A stretch of DNA of 64,000 nt from Lepisosteus oculatus (taxonomy: Eukaryota; Chordata; Actinopteri; Semionotiformes; Lepisosteidae). The DNA lies in the NCBI RefSeq assembly GCF_040954835.1, contig NC_090698.1, forward strand, positions 22,875,501 to 22,939,500, given 5' to 3'. The notes under the pieces are model-generated. The model searched no databases. It was given only the letters and a program-made list of their open reading frames with translations, and was not told the DNA's origin. This document shows, piece after piece, positions 12,801-24,623 of the stretch. Position 1 is the first letter of the stretch. Every line of letters starts with the position of its first letter. Position numbers and translations under genes: made by a program.

Positions 12801-15800
12801 ACTCCCAAAAATGTAAAATGTAAATGTAAAATATAATGAAGACATAGACTAAAACAAGACCATTTGTGGCCTCAAGTCATATAACCAAACAGACGTGTAC
12901 TGTATCATGCTCTTTCATATGTAAAATAAAAATCTTCTCTGGTATTTTAGTTAAAAAATATATGAAGAGAAAAACATGCATTTCCTTAGAAATGAATCCA
13001 ACAATATTTACATTTTATCACCGAGATGTATTACCGACCATTTTAATTATATTGTTCTTAGATAAACAATGACTATACAATGCACAACATAGTATAATAC
13101 CCTACACAAAGTCTTTTACCTTTGCTGGTGTTTTTTCTACGCACGCTTGACAATTAAGCAGACATTATTGGCTTTAGACAATATGTTTCATTTCAGGTGC
13201 ATAATTCATCAAAAGCATGCATTTTTCAAATGCATTTGGAAATATGGCTTATGACTTACATTTTAAAAATAGTACATATAGTATTGTAATGATAGCTACA
13301 CCTTCACAGAGATTATATTTACCCTACTGAAAGAGAGGAATTCTTGGTTGTACTATGCATTTTTAATTTATGTAGCTCTGGCTATTAAAACATGTTCTTT
13401 GAAAATGTTTACATTTATAAAATACAAGAACATCAGAACATACTTCACTTACATGATTTTTACCAATGGTGATAGTGGAAACCATTCATCTAATGACATT
13501 TGCTGTAATTTGGAACTGTAGACTTTCAGTGATTAAAACTCACAAGAACAAAAAGGATTAAACATTTCAGTGGTGAACTGGCTCATTTTACAGGGTCCTA
13601 CTAGGACATCACAAATGTCTATGTGCTGATTTTGGCCACTTAAAATCCCTGTCTGCAAGGCTCATAGACCTTTTCATTGCATGCTTTTTTAAACACACTT
13701 GTCTCAGATGGAAAATTAGTTTGTTCAATTCAATAGAGCATTTTGACCCATAATGGCCATGGGCCCAATGAACCATATGGTGAAGATCTACCAAGATGAA
13801 AATACTACAGTACTTAAAAAAAGACTGTGGATTCATAGAAGTCTCTTGTGCATATGGTAATGACTAAAGGTTAAATATAGAGCAGCGCTGTCTTTCTTCA
13901 GACTGTATTGCATCTGCTATACTGTCTTAAGCCACTTTTCAAATTAGCCTTTACATAAATGTTATTCTTTCCCACACTCTATGAAAACCAGCTTTTCTGT
14001 TTGCCTTAAGTAGTATCTTGCCACCTAGTGGCAGTGAGTTACAACACAAGGCTGCCTCCCTGTTCATCTGTGGCCACTCTGGTCAGGTAAAGAGTAATGT
14101 AATGTTGTAATAAAGGCCATTTTGGGTGGAATTTCCACTCCACAAATATATATTTTTTAAACTTTAGTCATGATATTTTTGTACAAAAAACAGATATGGT
14201 TAAACTTAGTACTCATAAAAAAATCAATTTAACTTAAAATTGCTAAACTAACCCTGTCTGGTATTTTCACTGTCTAACTGTAATACTGCAATAAAAATCA
14301 GAATTTTTCTTATTTAACATGGGCCACAGTTTCATGCTATATTTTATTTAAGCTGCCACAAGCAATTAAAAAGACCAAAAGCAACATTATTAGTGTAACA
14401 AGTATTCTCAATGTGTGAAACCCTCATCTTCAAAGACAGTAGAACACAATGCTTCTAGCATATTTCGCACCATTAAAGTACTGATAAGAAAAAGGTACAA
14501 TAATACAGCTAACTAAGTTTCTCAAATAAAGTATGTGAAAGGGATCAAATTGACTAAATAATGAAACCAAAAATATGAACATTCAGTTCAGAAAGTGTTC
14601 AATTTAGAAATACAGCGTTTTTAAGAAAGCAATTGGCTGGTCATCTGTGTGTTTACGTAACCTAACAAGAGAAATGTAAAAGCCACATTAACTGGAATTA
14701 CATGAGAAAAATAAATGACTATGCTCACTGGCTTGAAACTCATTTATTTTTTTTCTTTTTCTCATTTAAGAATTGACATTAATAAATTCTTTTAGAACTA
14801 ATCTTTGGGTGGTTTTGTGAAAAAAGAAGTCCTACTGTCTATAGCAGTGTGTAGTCTTCTCACATTTCACAGGTGGGTTCAACAATAATAGTTTTTCCTA
14901 TATGGTAAGTATCCATGTAGTGTGGTAATTTTAATAACAAAAAAACAGTTTTTGAAGGTTTAAAAATGAGTCCTTGTTACAGTTATTTCAGGTTTTATTT
15001 TACAGTATGCTAAACAGAAAAAAAACATACATGAAAGGGGATAAACACCGCATTTTAATTGTAAAGCAAACCAACTCTGGTACACAGTTGGTACACAGGA
15101 GCTGTGATATATGCCTTTAGGGTTGTCTCTTTATGTGTGAAATTAACACAATGCATACATTACCTGGTCTGTGTGAACAGATGTGTGATCGCTCACCAGT
15201 GTGAAGTGTTGCCTTTTATCCAGAAGGGGGATCTCCATAATTAATCCCATGTGCTGAAAGCAATGCCTTTTTCAAACTACGGTACCTACTCAGCATTATA
15301 TTTTTTATAGTTTATATTATGTCCTTTAATCTTGATTTTGGAAATTTCTGTTCTTTCTATTAAGGTATCAAAGTTTTTCTTATTTGATTTTTTTTGCAGT
15401 TTGACAACACTGTATTTTCAATTATTCCTACTCTGAGCACTTTCACTTTTATGTCTTTTTGCATTTTTTCTGGAGAATAGTTTTTTATATTTTACAATGA
15501 AATTTGTTAAATGTATTGGAAAAAGCTCTTAACATTTATGGGCAGATGAACACATTTGAGAGGCTTCTCCCTGTCTTTTTGCTATTCATAGTGTGTGCCA
15601 CTATTAAAGGAAAAATACTATTTACAGGAAAATGTGTTGCATTTTAAATGAACAAACAATTTGTATTTTTATAAACATACTTCTTTTAATTGGAATATAA
15701 ACCAGGACTGTGTATTCATTTGAACAAGACTGAAAAGTATTTAGATTACTGACACAAGAAACAATATTCTGAAGTGCATTTTTTTGTTAAAGCAGTGTTG

Positions 15801-16129
15801 GCAGTATTTTGTTTTTATTTTACCTTTTATTGTTAAATTACATATTAAGATATTGATCTTGGTTTAATACAATAATTTACTAAATCATATCTGCTATGAA
15901 TCCAGCATAAGCAGAAAAAATATTTAATTTAATGAACTGTAATCAGGGATATGGTGAGGTGAATTAAATATTATCCCAGTGCAATTACTTTATTGGGTGG
16001 CTTTCACAGATGCCAATTAGCACTAAGCCTGGTGCAGTACAGTACTCACTAAAATTAAGTGCAATATTGCAAATTAGGGTTTCTAAAACTACTGTTTTAT
16101 AGAATTTGAAGACTGATTAAATTGCAGCA
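12801..16129. other. Intergenic, no gene recognised
   Basis: AT-rich; contains ATGTAAA-type simple sequence at 12808-12834 and the CTCF-type motif at 14020. Nothing else seen. Confidence 0.6.
14020..14031 (-). promoter_or_regulatory. CTCF-type motif
   Basis: Minus strand CCACTAGGTGGC fits the CTCF core CCASYAGRKGGC at all 12 positions. Intergenic. Occupancy cannot be judged from sequence. Confidence 0.45.
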
Positions 16130-16420
16130 TGTCGATGCAGTGGTTGTCCAGCACTGGAGCCCTGGGTTACATTCTGAACCTGGGGTGCTATCTGTGTGGA
16201 GTTTGTATGTTGTTCCCCTTTTTGCAAGGGTTTCTCCTGTGATTTCTGGTTTCCTCCCACACTTCAAAAACATACTGGTAGCTTAACTGGAAAATTGGCC
16301 CTGGTATGAGTATGATTGTGTCTGTGTCAGTGTGTGCAATGGACTGGCATCCCTTCCAGGGTGTATCTTTTCTTGCATCCTTTGATGCTGAATTGGATGA
16401 AGGAAAAAAGGGTGGATGAA
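16130..16420 (+). mobile_element. tRNA-headed SINE, copy 3
   Basis: Head GATGCAGTGGTTGTCCAGCA, GGAGCCCTGGGTTACATTCT; body GTGTGGAGTTTGTATGTTGT, TGGTTTCCTCCCACACTTC, AAACATACTGGTAGCTTAA, ATGGACTGGCATCCCTTCC; end TGAATTGGATGAAGG. Confidence 0.8.
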
Positions 16421-17150
16421 CCGAAATTTAGCCAGAGAGAACATTTTATGAACAAAGCTTCCTTTTGAATGTAAGAACCCCATCTAGTGTTCACAATGTA
16501 GCATGTTGTTTAAAAGATTCTTCAAAGCCACATAAACTGCTAAGAGTAGACCGCTCATAAAGCACGCTTATAAATTAGATAAAAGAATATGAGTTTTTAA
16601 CTTTTTTTCTTAGAGCATTAGAAGGGCTGCATGCTGTTAGCATGCATATACAGGAAACATGACTCTATTTTTAATTAGTACAAAAAAAAATCACTTCTAC
16701 CGAATAACTGATGGCTTCTCATTCTCTTTAATTATGCAGGACCTATAGCTGAGCCAAAAGTAAACTTTTTATTGGCTAGCTTTCAGTTTCTGGGCAGACG
16801 GCCCATTAAACAACTTGGAAGCAGAAATGTACCCAGCTAATTGTCTTCACTTAGTCAAGCAAATTGCATCTTCTTTGAGGAAACAAAGAGCTTTTATTAT
16901 AACATCTATCTAAAACTCCAGTGGGGATACAGGACATTTTTTATTTTCTTTCTGTTTTAACTAACTTCAGTTGGGGTCTTTTTTACAAATAACAGTTCCA
17001 ATGACCAACTTTTTTTTTCAATCAACAGCAATTCATTCCTTTATTTCTTCACAGCAGTAAACTGTTGGTATTACTGTAAGTTTTTATTTCTCTGTAACCA
17101 TCTCTGATATCCATAAAGAAATAGCACACATTACTAATCCATCCATCGCA

Positions 17151-17687
17151 GCCAGCAGCTATATAACCCTGCAACTCACAACTGGCAACCCACTGAGGCT
17201 AAGCAGATGTGACCCTGCTCAGTACCTGGATGAAAAACTAAGATTGCTAAGGGGCCAGCAGGAGGTGCTCACCCTGTGGCCCATGTGGGTCCTAATGCCC
17301 CAGTATGGTGACGGGGACACAATACTGTAAAACAGGTGCCATCCTTCGGATGAGATGTAATACTGAGGTCCTGACTCTCTGTGGCCATTAAAAATCCCAG
17401 GGCATTTCTCGAAAAGGGTAGGGGTGTAACCCATTGGCCCTTACCAGTCATGGCCTCCTAATAATCCCCATCTATGAACTGGCTACATTACTCTGCTCTC
17501 CTTACCACTGATAGCTGATGTGTGGTGAGCGTTCTGGCGCACTATGGCTGCCGTCGCATCATCCAAGTGGATGCTGCACATTGGTGGTGGTGGAGGGGAG
17601 TCCCCATTACCTGTAAAGCGCTTTGAGTGAAGTGTCCAGAAAAGCACTATATAAGTGTAAGCAATTATTATTATTATAATTATTATC
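17151..17687 (+). mobile_element. 5S rRNA-derived SINE (SINE3 type), copy A
   Basis: The head follows 5S rRNA: AACCCACTGAGGCTAAGCAG, then CCTGCTCAGTACCTGGATG, covering the internal promoter boxes, with a small deletion after the C box. A shared body follows, ending TGTAAAGCGCTTTGAGTG...AAAGCACTATATAAGTG and an ATT repeat, the tail style of L2-clade LINEs. No coding capacity. Confidence 0.88.
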
Positions 17688-20587
17688 AATTCGTTTGGGG
17701 TCTATCCCAGCAAGCAAAAGGGACAAGGCAGGATGTATCCTGAACAGCATGCCAGCTCTACTAATGTGTATTACATTTTTTTTATTCTATAAGCCCCAAT
17801 ATTACAAAATAAATAAAATATATACTGTAGGGTGGACAAATGAGCAGTTATTCTAATTCTGCTGTTTGTGCCCAAAGCACATGTTACATCCAACACTTGT
17901 TTAGGCAAGGTTTGCCAGGTCCTAATTAAATAACTGCTTGCACATTATTTCAGGTTTAAAGTTCTACAAGATTTTGTTGGAAAACTTAATAATTTAATAA
18001 CCTCAAAGATTAGCTGAAATCAATTGGAAAATACACAGGAAAGCTGTAACAACGATTGTGAAGCATGTGAAGCTTTTTACTATTGCCTGACATCAGCTAG
18101 GGTCTATTGCATCCATTTTATGACACATTTAGCTGTCAAGCTATTGACATTATAGGCTACAAATCATAAAATGAACATTCAAAAAGCCAAATAATGTGTT
18201 GTGCAGTGTTTCAAAAAGGCAAATGTCTGCTAACCAGAAAAAATATCAGACACCAATGAAACACTGCTTTGGCCCCAAAGCTGTAACTTTAGTCTGGATA
18301 TTTGAAGAGCAAGAGGGCATTTGTAGCTGTCTTACCAGTCACAGATCCCTAAGGTGTCACTTAATGATGACTTCTCTTTGCCAGAGGCGTGATGCACCTA
18401 CCTGAGTTTTCAGTTTATATTTGGTGAATTGGTTAAAGTTTGGCTATAGTTTGTATTGAAGTGTCATTGGCAAACAAGCCAAAAAAAAATAATATCAACC
18501 AGTTTAGCCACAGATCATTTATGTTTGTCTGTTCTAGGGCTATATTTCATACAGAAAGTTAACAGGGACAGTGGTTTAATATACTGCTCAAATTTAACCT
18601 CTGTGATGACGTTGTTACTCAGGGTTTAATGGGATCAGTTGAGTACTTAGATTGGTGGTAACATCAAGGGCTGCCATCTCACTCCATACCTAATCAAACC
18701 TTGAAATCAAACAGCAGAGATCAAACTATATACAGTGCTGTATGAAAACATCAGTTTTAATAGAAAGTTCTCTGTTCCCCTTCTCTTGCTGTTATTTAAG
18801 AACGACTTAAAAAGGCAGAGAAGGGGCCCCAAACACTGTCTGCCAGAACACCCCACCCCTTCCAATTGTGCAAAGCATGGAAAAGGGTTCCTCCAAGCTA
18901 AATGACGCCAGAGGGACCGATCACAACTTATCACTCCCTCCAGAATAAATGACTTTCATAGTCTTTGGCACATTTCAATGCTGCATGATCAGGCCAAACA
19001 CATTAAGAACAAGTTCAGTGTATTTGGGTTTGTTTTTGTCTCCAAAAAATTCTAAGAAAGCAAACAAATCTGTAAATTCAACAAATGTATATAGGAAAAC
19101 CAACTATATACAGTATTTCACTTAGCCAATGTGAAACTCGCAAATTGTATTTGAATTGAATGCTTTGTGAATGTTTGGGAACTTGGTGAGATAAGTTTGG
19201 CTTAATCCGCTTGGTTAACAGAGTGATGGTGTAGCTGCAAGGCGGTAATGGGGTGGAAGAGGGATGTCTGAAATTAATGTGAAGGGAGGTATTTGAGTTC
19301 TGTATATATACAGTAGATAATTTCATAATGGTACTATGGACTAGGTACAGTTGTGTGAGATTGACTTCTCATTGTTATCCTCAGGAATTTCAGTTAATAA
19401 CTTCCATATAATACAATATTATCAGAAAATAAAACTTACGAAATGCTTAAAAGCACTTAGAATTCAAGAGAAACTTTTACATAAAATAATTAAGAACTTT
19501 TACTAGAAAAAAGAAGACTATTCACAGAATTAAATGTAAAATGTCCAGTACAAAGACAATTATGTAAATTACATTTAACTGTTATACTTACAATCAGACT
19601 GTGTAAAAAAAAAGATGTTCCTGTATTATACTGTACAATAGGCACTATTCACTATCGTGAATATATAAAATGATCTCTATCATTTTAGCTCATTTTAAAG
19701 AAGTAATAAAAGCAATATATTTTTATATATTATTATGTTAAGTTATATATAACATGACACACTGATGCTAATCATTTAAAAAGTGGTCATTACATCCTGT
19801 ACATGCTATTTTCCTATATCTTTTATTAAGGTATAGGAACTAAAAATGTGCAGGAACTTCCTCTGCATGAATCTTCACTACAACATTAAAGAAAAGTTTT
19901 GGTGATTTAGATTACAAAGAGTATGATGCCAGCAAAGTACAGTACATTCTCTTCAGAACTGATAACAAACTAAATTGTTATCGTATTTTTCAATCCATGC
20001 AAGACAAAAAAAGATATGGGCTGTGAAAATAAAAGCATATTTTTCATCTAAGCATTCTGGGCCATTTATGAAACACTCAAAATTCACTCTGGTGTTTTAT
20101 CCTGGTTCAGAGCTTCTGAATGAATGGGATGGGGAATATCTGCAAAACAATATGCTTTGAGGTATTGCTGCATTAAAATAACTAAATACTAAACTCCCTT
20201 CCTGCAAAATATCCTAGTTGTTCTAGTTTTATCTTTACTAAGATTTAATTTCCTTAGTAATTTCCTTTACTTTAGAAGAAAAGACATGTTTAATGTACTG
20301 TGTTTTTTTTAAAAGCTTGGCCTTTTCCGTGATTATTCATTTGGACTTTATATGATCATATTGGCCAAACTTAAAATCTTCCTGCATTTTTCGAACATAA
20401 ATTTAATAAAGCGCTGAGTGAAAAACGATCAAAGCAAAAACCAGGAATCAATAGCACCTCTTCTGCATTTCCAGTTTATGACAAAAAAAAAGATACAGGG
20501 AAAATTGACACTAAACAACAGGGCGACAAAAGTTGAGAGTTGAAAAGAGAATTGAAAGCAGACAAATGAGAAATGATTTACAACTGG
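17688..20587. other. Intergenic, no gene recognised
   Basis: AT-rich single-copy-looking sequence. The patch at 18830-18930 is GC-richer but its frame on the minus strand shows no known domain. Confidence 0.55.
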
Positions 20588-20885
20588 CATGGACACAGTC
20601 ATCCAGAGGTCCTGGCCAAATAAGGCAGGAACACCCTCTGGACAGGACACCACTCCATCACAGGGCACACACACACAAGCACACAGGGACAATATAGGGA
20701 TGCCAATTAACCTAATCAGTGCATCTTTTGAAAGTGGGAGAAAAGCACCTGTCAAAAACCTCTCTGAATATTGGGAGAACCTGCCAACTCAAGATTTGCT
20801 TCAGGCCAGATCTGAGCCCTGAACTCCAGTGCAATGAGTTAGTAGTATTAACTGTAATGCCACTGGGCTGTCTGCTGTATACATC
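20588..20885 (-). mobile_element. tRNA-headed SINE, copy 4
   Basis: Plus strand shows CTCTGGACAGGACACCACTC, ATCACAGGGCACACACACAC, GGGACAATATAGGGATGCC, AACCTGCCAACTC and CAGATCTGAGCCCTGAACTC, the reverse of the family's body and head. Confidence 0.8.
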
Positions 20886-21754
20886 ATCCTGTGAGAAATC
20901 TTAGCAATGTATTTAGGTCTCAGCATGCTACTATGAGTTTGTATTTTTTCCTAAATGAGTTGACAGGCACATATTAGACATAATCCTTTCCAAGATTCTT
21001 ATTTAAAACAGAAGTACATAGCAACATGTTTTCTTTAAGAACCTGACCAAACTATTGACAATCGTTATGTCATTAACATGTATTCTTGTAATCTAGTAGA
21101 AAAGTGTCCTGCCAGTTGTGGCTTGCATTACTGTCCTTTGCTAACAGTTCTCAGCCACCTTGGGTTTATTCTCCCACAGTAAGCATTCTGTCACGTCTTA
21201 TTGCATACATAAAGTGGTGGAAACTGGTACTAATTTCATAAAACAAAACTTATGAAACCCCTTATGAACAACATTCCCAAATTAAAAATTGAACTGAAAC
21301 CAACCACTTCCTTGCAATAGCAGAAAGAAAGAAACACATTTGCAGGCAACAAAGACGGTAAGGAAATATCAATATTTTCATATGTCTTGCTCATGTCTTG
21401 CTTGCAACACTTTTGTCATAATCATTTACAAACTTAAAACTAAAAGGCCCATCTTAGGCCCTTACTTTGAAAATATCAGTTGATGTGCTTGGAAGTCAAA
21501 TACCTGATCCAGTTTGTCTGTTTCAGATCAAGTGGAAGAAGGCCCTCTATTGCAGATTAAAAACAGCATGGGTGTGATATTGTAAAGAAAAGTGTCTGAC
21601 AAACTTTTGTTCCAATGTAAAATACTGGAACTGTTATTACAGTAAATATTAAAGAAATAAATATTATAACTTGATAATATTGTTCGGAACTGTACCACAA
21701 AAGTCCTATAATAGATCTGAGTCAGTATTTATAAATAACACAACAACTGTCATC
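20886..21754. other. Intergenic, no gene recognised
   Basis: AT-rich sequence between a SINE and the candidate 3' end of the small gene. Nothing supported. Confidence 0.55.
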
Positions 21755-21760
21755 TTTATT
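21755..21760 (-). terminator. Candidate poly(A) signal of the small gene
   Basis: AATAAA on the minus strand about 395 nt past the candidate stop codon, the nearest clean hexamer I found downstream. Confidence 0.35.
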
Positions 21761-22153
21761 CTGGAAAAACATTATAGGAAAACCAACATAATGAAACAGA
21801 TCTGTACAGAAAATACTAGTGACACTGTTCTCACATGCATTTTCAGATATATGAAACTTTATAAATCATTCATATCTGAAAAAAATGGTATTAACACCTG
21901 TGTCAAGGCAGCATTTTGCATGTCCAAAAAAAGAATAGACGGATGTGGCCAAACGGCAGGTCCGAAAGTTCGGGAGGGACAACAACAACCAAGCTCAAAC
22001 GTACTCAGCTGTCAGTAATTATCAATCACTCCTGTCATCCTTCCTCTACAAAATGCTATAAATACCTAGGTGATCCCCATCTCCCCCTCACGTACGTCTT
22101 TTGCATCCCACCTCCACTTCATTCAAAATGAAGAAATACTGCAAAAACAATTC

Positions 22154-22324
22154 TCATGTTCCTTTAGGAGTGCAGCGTTGGTTATTGTTGTGAAAACTAG
22201 ATACCACCATTCCAAATCGGAGCCGGGCCATGAACTCAAACATCCATTCTTCAAGCACACTTTGTGGCTTTGCAAGGTCACGAAGACATTTTTCCAGTGG
22301 TGAAAGCGTTCCATCATCTGAGGC
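22154..22324 (-). CDS. Candidate small gene, coding exon 2
   Basis: Fifty-six codons and TGA (22156-22154) after acceptor cttttctag. The first 40 codons look strongly coding; the last 16 (VSSFHNNNQRCTPKGT) look less so and may be intron if the inner gtatct donor is used. Confidence 0.48.
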   Translation of the reverse strand, partial: ASDDGTLSPLEKCLRDLAKPQSVLEEWMFEFMARLRFGMVVSSFHNNNQRCTPKGT

Positions 22325-22712
22325 CTAGAAAAGTGCAAACAGTATATACATGTAATTTTTTGCACAGTAACTAATTTCATCCTCATAAAATGAGGTAGTC
22401 ATTTACTACAAAAGATTACATTTTGTATTTTCAAGCATGATGGTAACTGACTTTGTGGGACTGTTTGACTCACAACATTAACAATGAAATCACCTCCCTT
22501 TTAGAACATCTTTTTCTCTGACTGGAAAGTATGCTGTATGCAGATAAAGAAAACATCTTTCATGCTTGTTGTGTTTGACCCTTAAGTTCAATGAAAATCT
22601 TTATTGATGGATTGTGCATGAAAATATCAAGAAAAAGATATTGATTAAGAAAATGCATTACCGTGGATAAAATTAGTTCCAGCCATATTTTCTCCTCTTC
22701 GCTGAAATCCAT
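22154..22712 (-). CDS. Candidate small gene, 73-aa protein of unknown function (two coding exons)
   Basis: Exons 22662-22712 and 22154-22324 join in phase 0 at donor ACG|gtaatg and acceptor ttctag, giving 73 codons plus TGA. The start is the only ATG in the first coding exon, reading MDFSEEEKIWLELILST. The second exon reads LSPLEKCLRDLAKPQSVLEE and WMFEFMARLRFG. The protein is acidic at its start and Leu-rich, likely helical, with no signal peptide or membrane segment. I do not recognise the family. An acceptor (tgttttcag) just 5' of the first coding exon implies an upstream non-coding exon. A cryptic donor inside exon 2 (ATGGTG|gtatct) could lead to a longer protein, but no further exon was found. 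It lies 4 kb past the tars1 stop, same strand. GC content and codon use in both exons look coding against the AT-rich surroundings. Confidence 0.5.
22662..22712 (-). CDS. Candidate small gene, coding exon 1
   Basis: Seventeen codons from the ATG at 22712-22710. The exon extends 5' as non-coding sequence to 22730, where it meets the acceptor tgttttcag. Ends in phase 0. Confidence 0.5.
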
Positions 22713-22970
22713 TATAAACCAGGTGTTTTACTGAAAACACAGTAAGTACAGTTATTTAATCTCATTTTAACTGCTTTAAGACGTGTTCTAAAAAGGCACA
22801 AATTAATTCACATAGTCAATACAAACATGAAAACTGATGTTCTTGTTTTGTAGAATGTCAGTTGATCTGATCTGTCACTTCTATGCAATATTCAGTGTAA
22901 GCAAATATCCTACCTTGCCCTTCTATGAAGGAAATTATGTTAATGCTTGTATAGTAATGAGAGTATTTTT

Positions 22971-23444
22971 CCAGCAGCCATATCACAGGTGGCAGCCCAC
23001 TGAAGCTCAGCAGGTGTGAGCCTGGTCAGTACCTGGATGGGAGACCTCCTGGGAAAAACTAAGGTTGCTGCTGGAAGAGGTGTTAGTGGGGCCAGCAGGG
23101 GGGCGCTCACCCTGCGGACCATGTGGGTCCTATTGCCCCAGTATAGTGACAGGGACACTGTAAACAGGCACCGTCTTTCAGATGAGATGTAAAACTGAGG
23201 TCCTGACTCTCTGTGGTCATTAAAAATCCCAGGGTGTTTCTCAAAAAGAGTAGGGGTGTAACCCCGGCATCCTGGCCAAATTTCCCATTAGCCCTTACCA
23301 ATCATGGCCTCCTAATAATCCCTATCTATGAATTGGCTTCATTACGCTGCTCTCCTCCCCACTGATAGCTGATGTGTGGTGTGCGTTTTGGCGCACTATG
23401 GCAGCCGTCGCATCATCCAGTGTAAGCAATTATTATTATATATA
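22971..23444 (+). mobile_element. 5S rRNA-derived SINE, copy B (internal deletion)
   Basis: The best preserved 5S head: GCCATATCAC, CTGAAGCTCAGCAGG, GGTCAGTACCTGGATGGGAG, ACCTCCTGGG. About 90 bp present in copies A and C is missing at 23419/23420, removing most of the L2-type tail but keeping the final GTGTAAGCAATTATT. It sits in the candidate small gene's 5' intron. Confidence 0.88.
23092..23108 (+). promoter_or_regulatory. CTCF-like motif inside 5S-SINE copy B
   Basis: CCAGCAGGGGGGCGCTC differs from the CTCF core CCAGCAGGGGGCGCT by one extra G. Copies A and C have CCAGCAGGAGGTGCTC and CCAGCAGGGGGAGCTC at the same place. Confidence 0.4.
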
Positions 23445-23804
23445 TTTTCATATTGTAAGTTCCCTAAGCTTGTTGTATAGTACAGAAACTATTTTAAATG
23501 ATAAAATTATTAATGTCTAATTGAGAGAACTAATATTTCAAGTGTTCAATTAAGTATCAGTGCGATGTTACACATAAAACAGGAGCAAGGATGTTCTGGA
23601 ATCAGGTTTATAAAGCCTTGTGGATTTTGTTTTGCCTCCAATGTAAGTACTAAGCACCAGCTATCAGCACTAGATGGTGCAGTTTTCTAGTTAACCGTCA
23701 GGTTACAAGATTAAAAATGTCTTCAAAACAGCTGATACGAATTGCGTCATAAACTTTAAACGTACAAAAACTCAAGACTAAGAAATAAACAGCTAATAAA
23801 ATTC

Positions 23805-23826
23805 AGTAATATATATATATATTACT
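23805..23826. repeat. 22-bp perfect AT palindrome
   Basis: AGTAAT, five AT units and ATTACT make a perfect palindrome; cruciform-prone microsatellite. Confidence 0.8.
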
Positions 23827-24500
23827 CCAGAACACACAGATACAAACAGTACGCAAACTCCAGTGTATGCTGGCAACTGAGGTGTCACTGAATTGTTTTT
23901 GCCCCGATTTTCTAAGCATTCCTGAACAGAAATCCTAAAAACATGAATTTTGCGGAGTTAGCAATTACCGTATGTTCAACCAACACCTACGCCTCAGTGC
24001 GACACCAATTTTATATAGCGACGGCCGCTGGGGTGGCATTAATTACATTACAGTAACTATTATCTTTTACAAAAGGTTATTAGCAAATGTGTCAATTGCA
24101 AATGGTATGGTTTTAAAGAATATCTAAAACCAATGCAATAATTACAATAAGACACTGACTTGGTTCCACAGGGAAAATATTATTTTTCTGTCTGTCATGT
24201 ACCTAGCGGTACTTAGACAGATAGACGTTTTTAGAAAATAGTTGTTACCATATAGAACTGAGTACATAGTCTTGTAATCATACATTTAGAAGCATTATTT
24301 TGACATTATACACAGTAGTTGCATTGCACTATGATGACCTCTAAACTCGTCCAAAATACTTCAACACCATTTTAAAGTTAGGATAATACAGTACTTATAA
24401 GTATAAAACGTATACCTTTTTGTCCATAAAAGAAATAACTGCATTTGTTTCCCACACGATTAATAAAAAGAAAGTTAAGTACGGTATAACTATGGTTTAC

Positions 24501-24600
24501 CTTTCAACATCAGAAGGCCAGAAAAGTGCGGTCGTTAAAATATCCGATTCACATGAAAAGACAGAACTAACCCTTTCCAAGAAATAATGCGACTGTTTCA
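24501..24600 (-). other. Candidate 5' non-coding exon of the small gene
   Basis: The minus strand reads TTGAAAG|gtaaacc, a near-consensus donor at 24501, facing the acceptor at 22730 with a 1.8-kb intron that contains a 5S-SINE. If joined, an ATG in this exon opens a short upstream frame overlapping the main start. The 5' boundary is arbitrary. Confidence 0.3.
24575..24583 (-). promoter_or_regulatory. STAT-type GAS element
   Basis: TTCTTGGAA (plus strand TTCCAAGAA) fits TTCnnnGAA, the STAT1-type site. It sits 28 bp from the ISRE. Alone such a 9-mer is common; its interest is the pairing. Confidence 0.35.
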
Positions 24601-24611
24601 CAGTTAAAAGC

Positions 24612-24623
24612 GAAAGTGAAAGT
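24612..24623 (+). promoter_or_regulatory. ISRE/IRF-type element
   Basis: GAAAGTGAAAGT, an exact GAAAnnGAAAnn match and the classic IRF-1/2 sequence. It lies about 110 bp upstream of the candidate donor at 24501 and reads CTTTCACTTTC toward the gene. Function in this position is inferred. Confidence 0.5.

Noticed and set aside
17483..17689. Minus-strand frame with CSIHLDD...AHHTSAISG, nearly repeated at 61145-61357
   Set aside because: Both lie inside 5S-SINE copies. The shared peptide reflects the repeat's DNA, not a gene.
22971..23100. Possible real 5S rRNA gene
   Set aside because: The head is diverged at many positions and runs into a SINE body and L2-type tail, so it is a retroposon.
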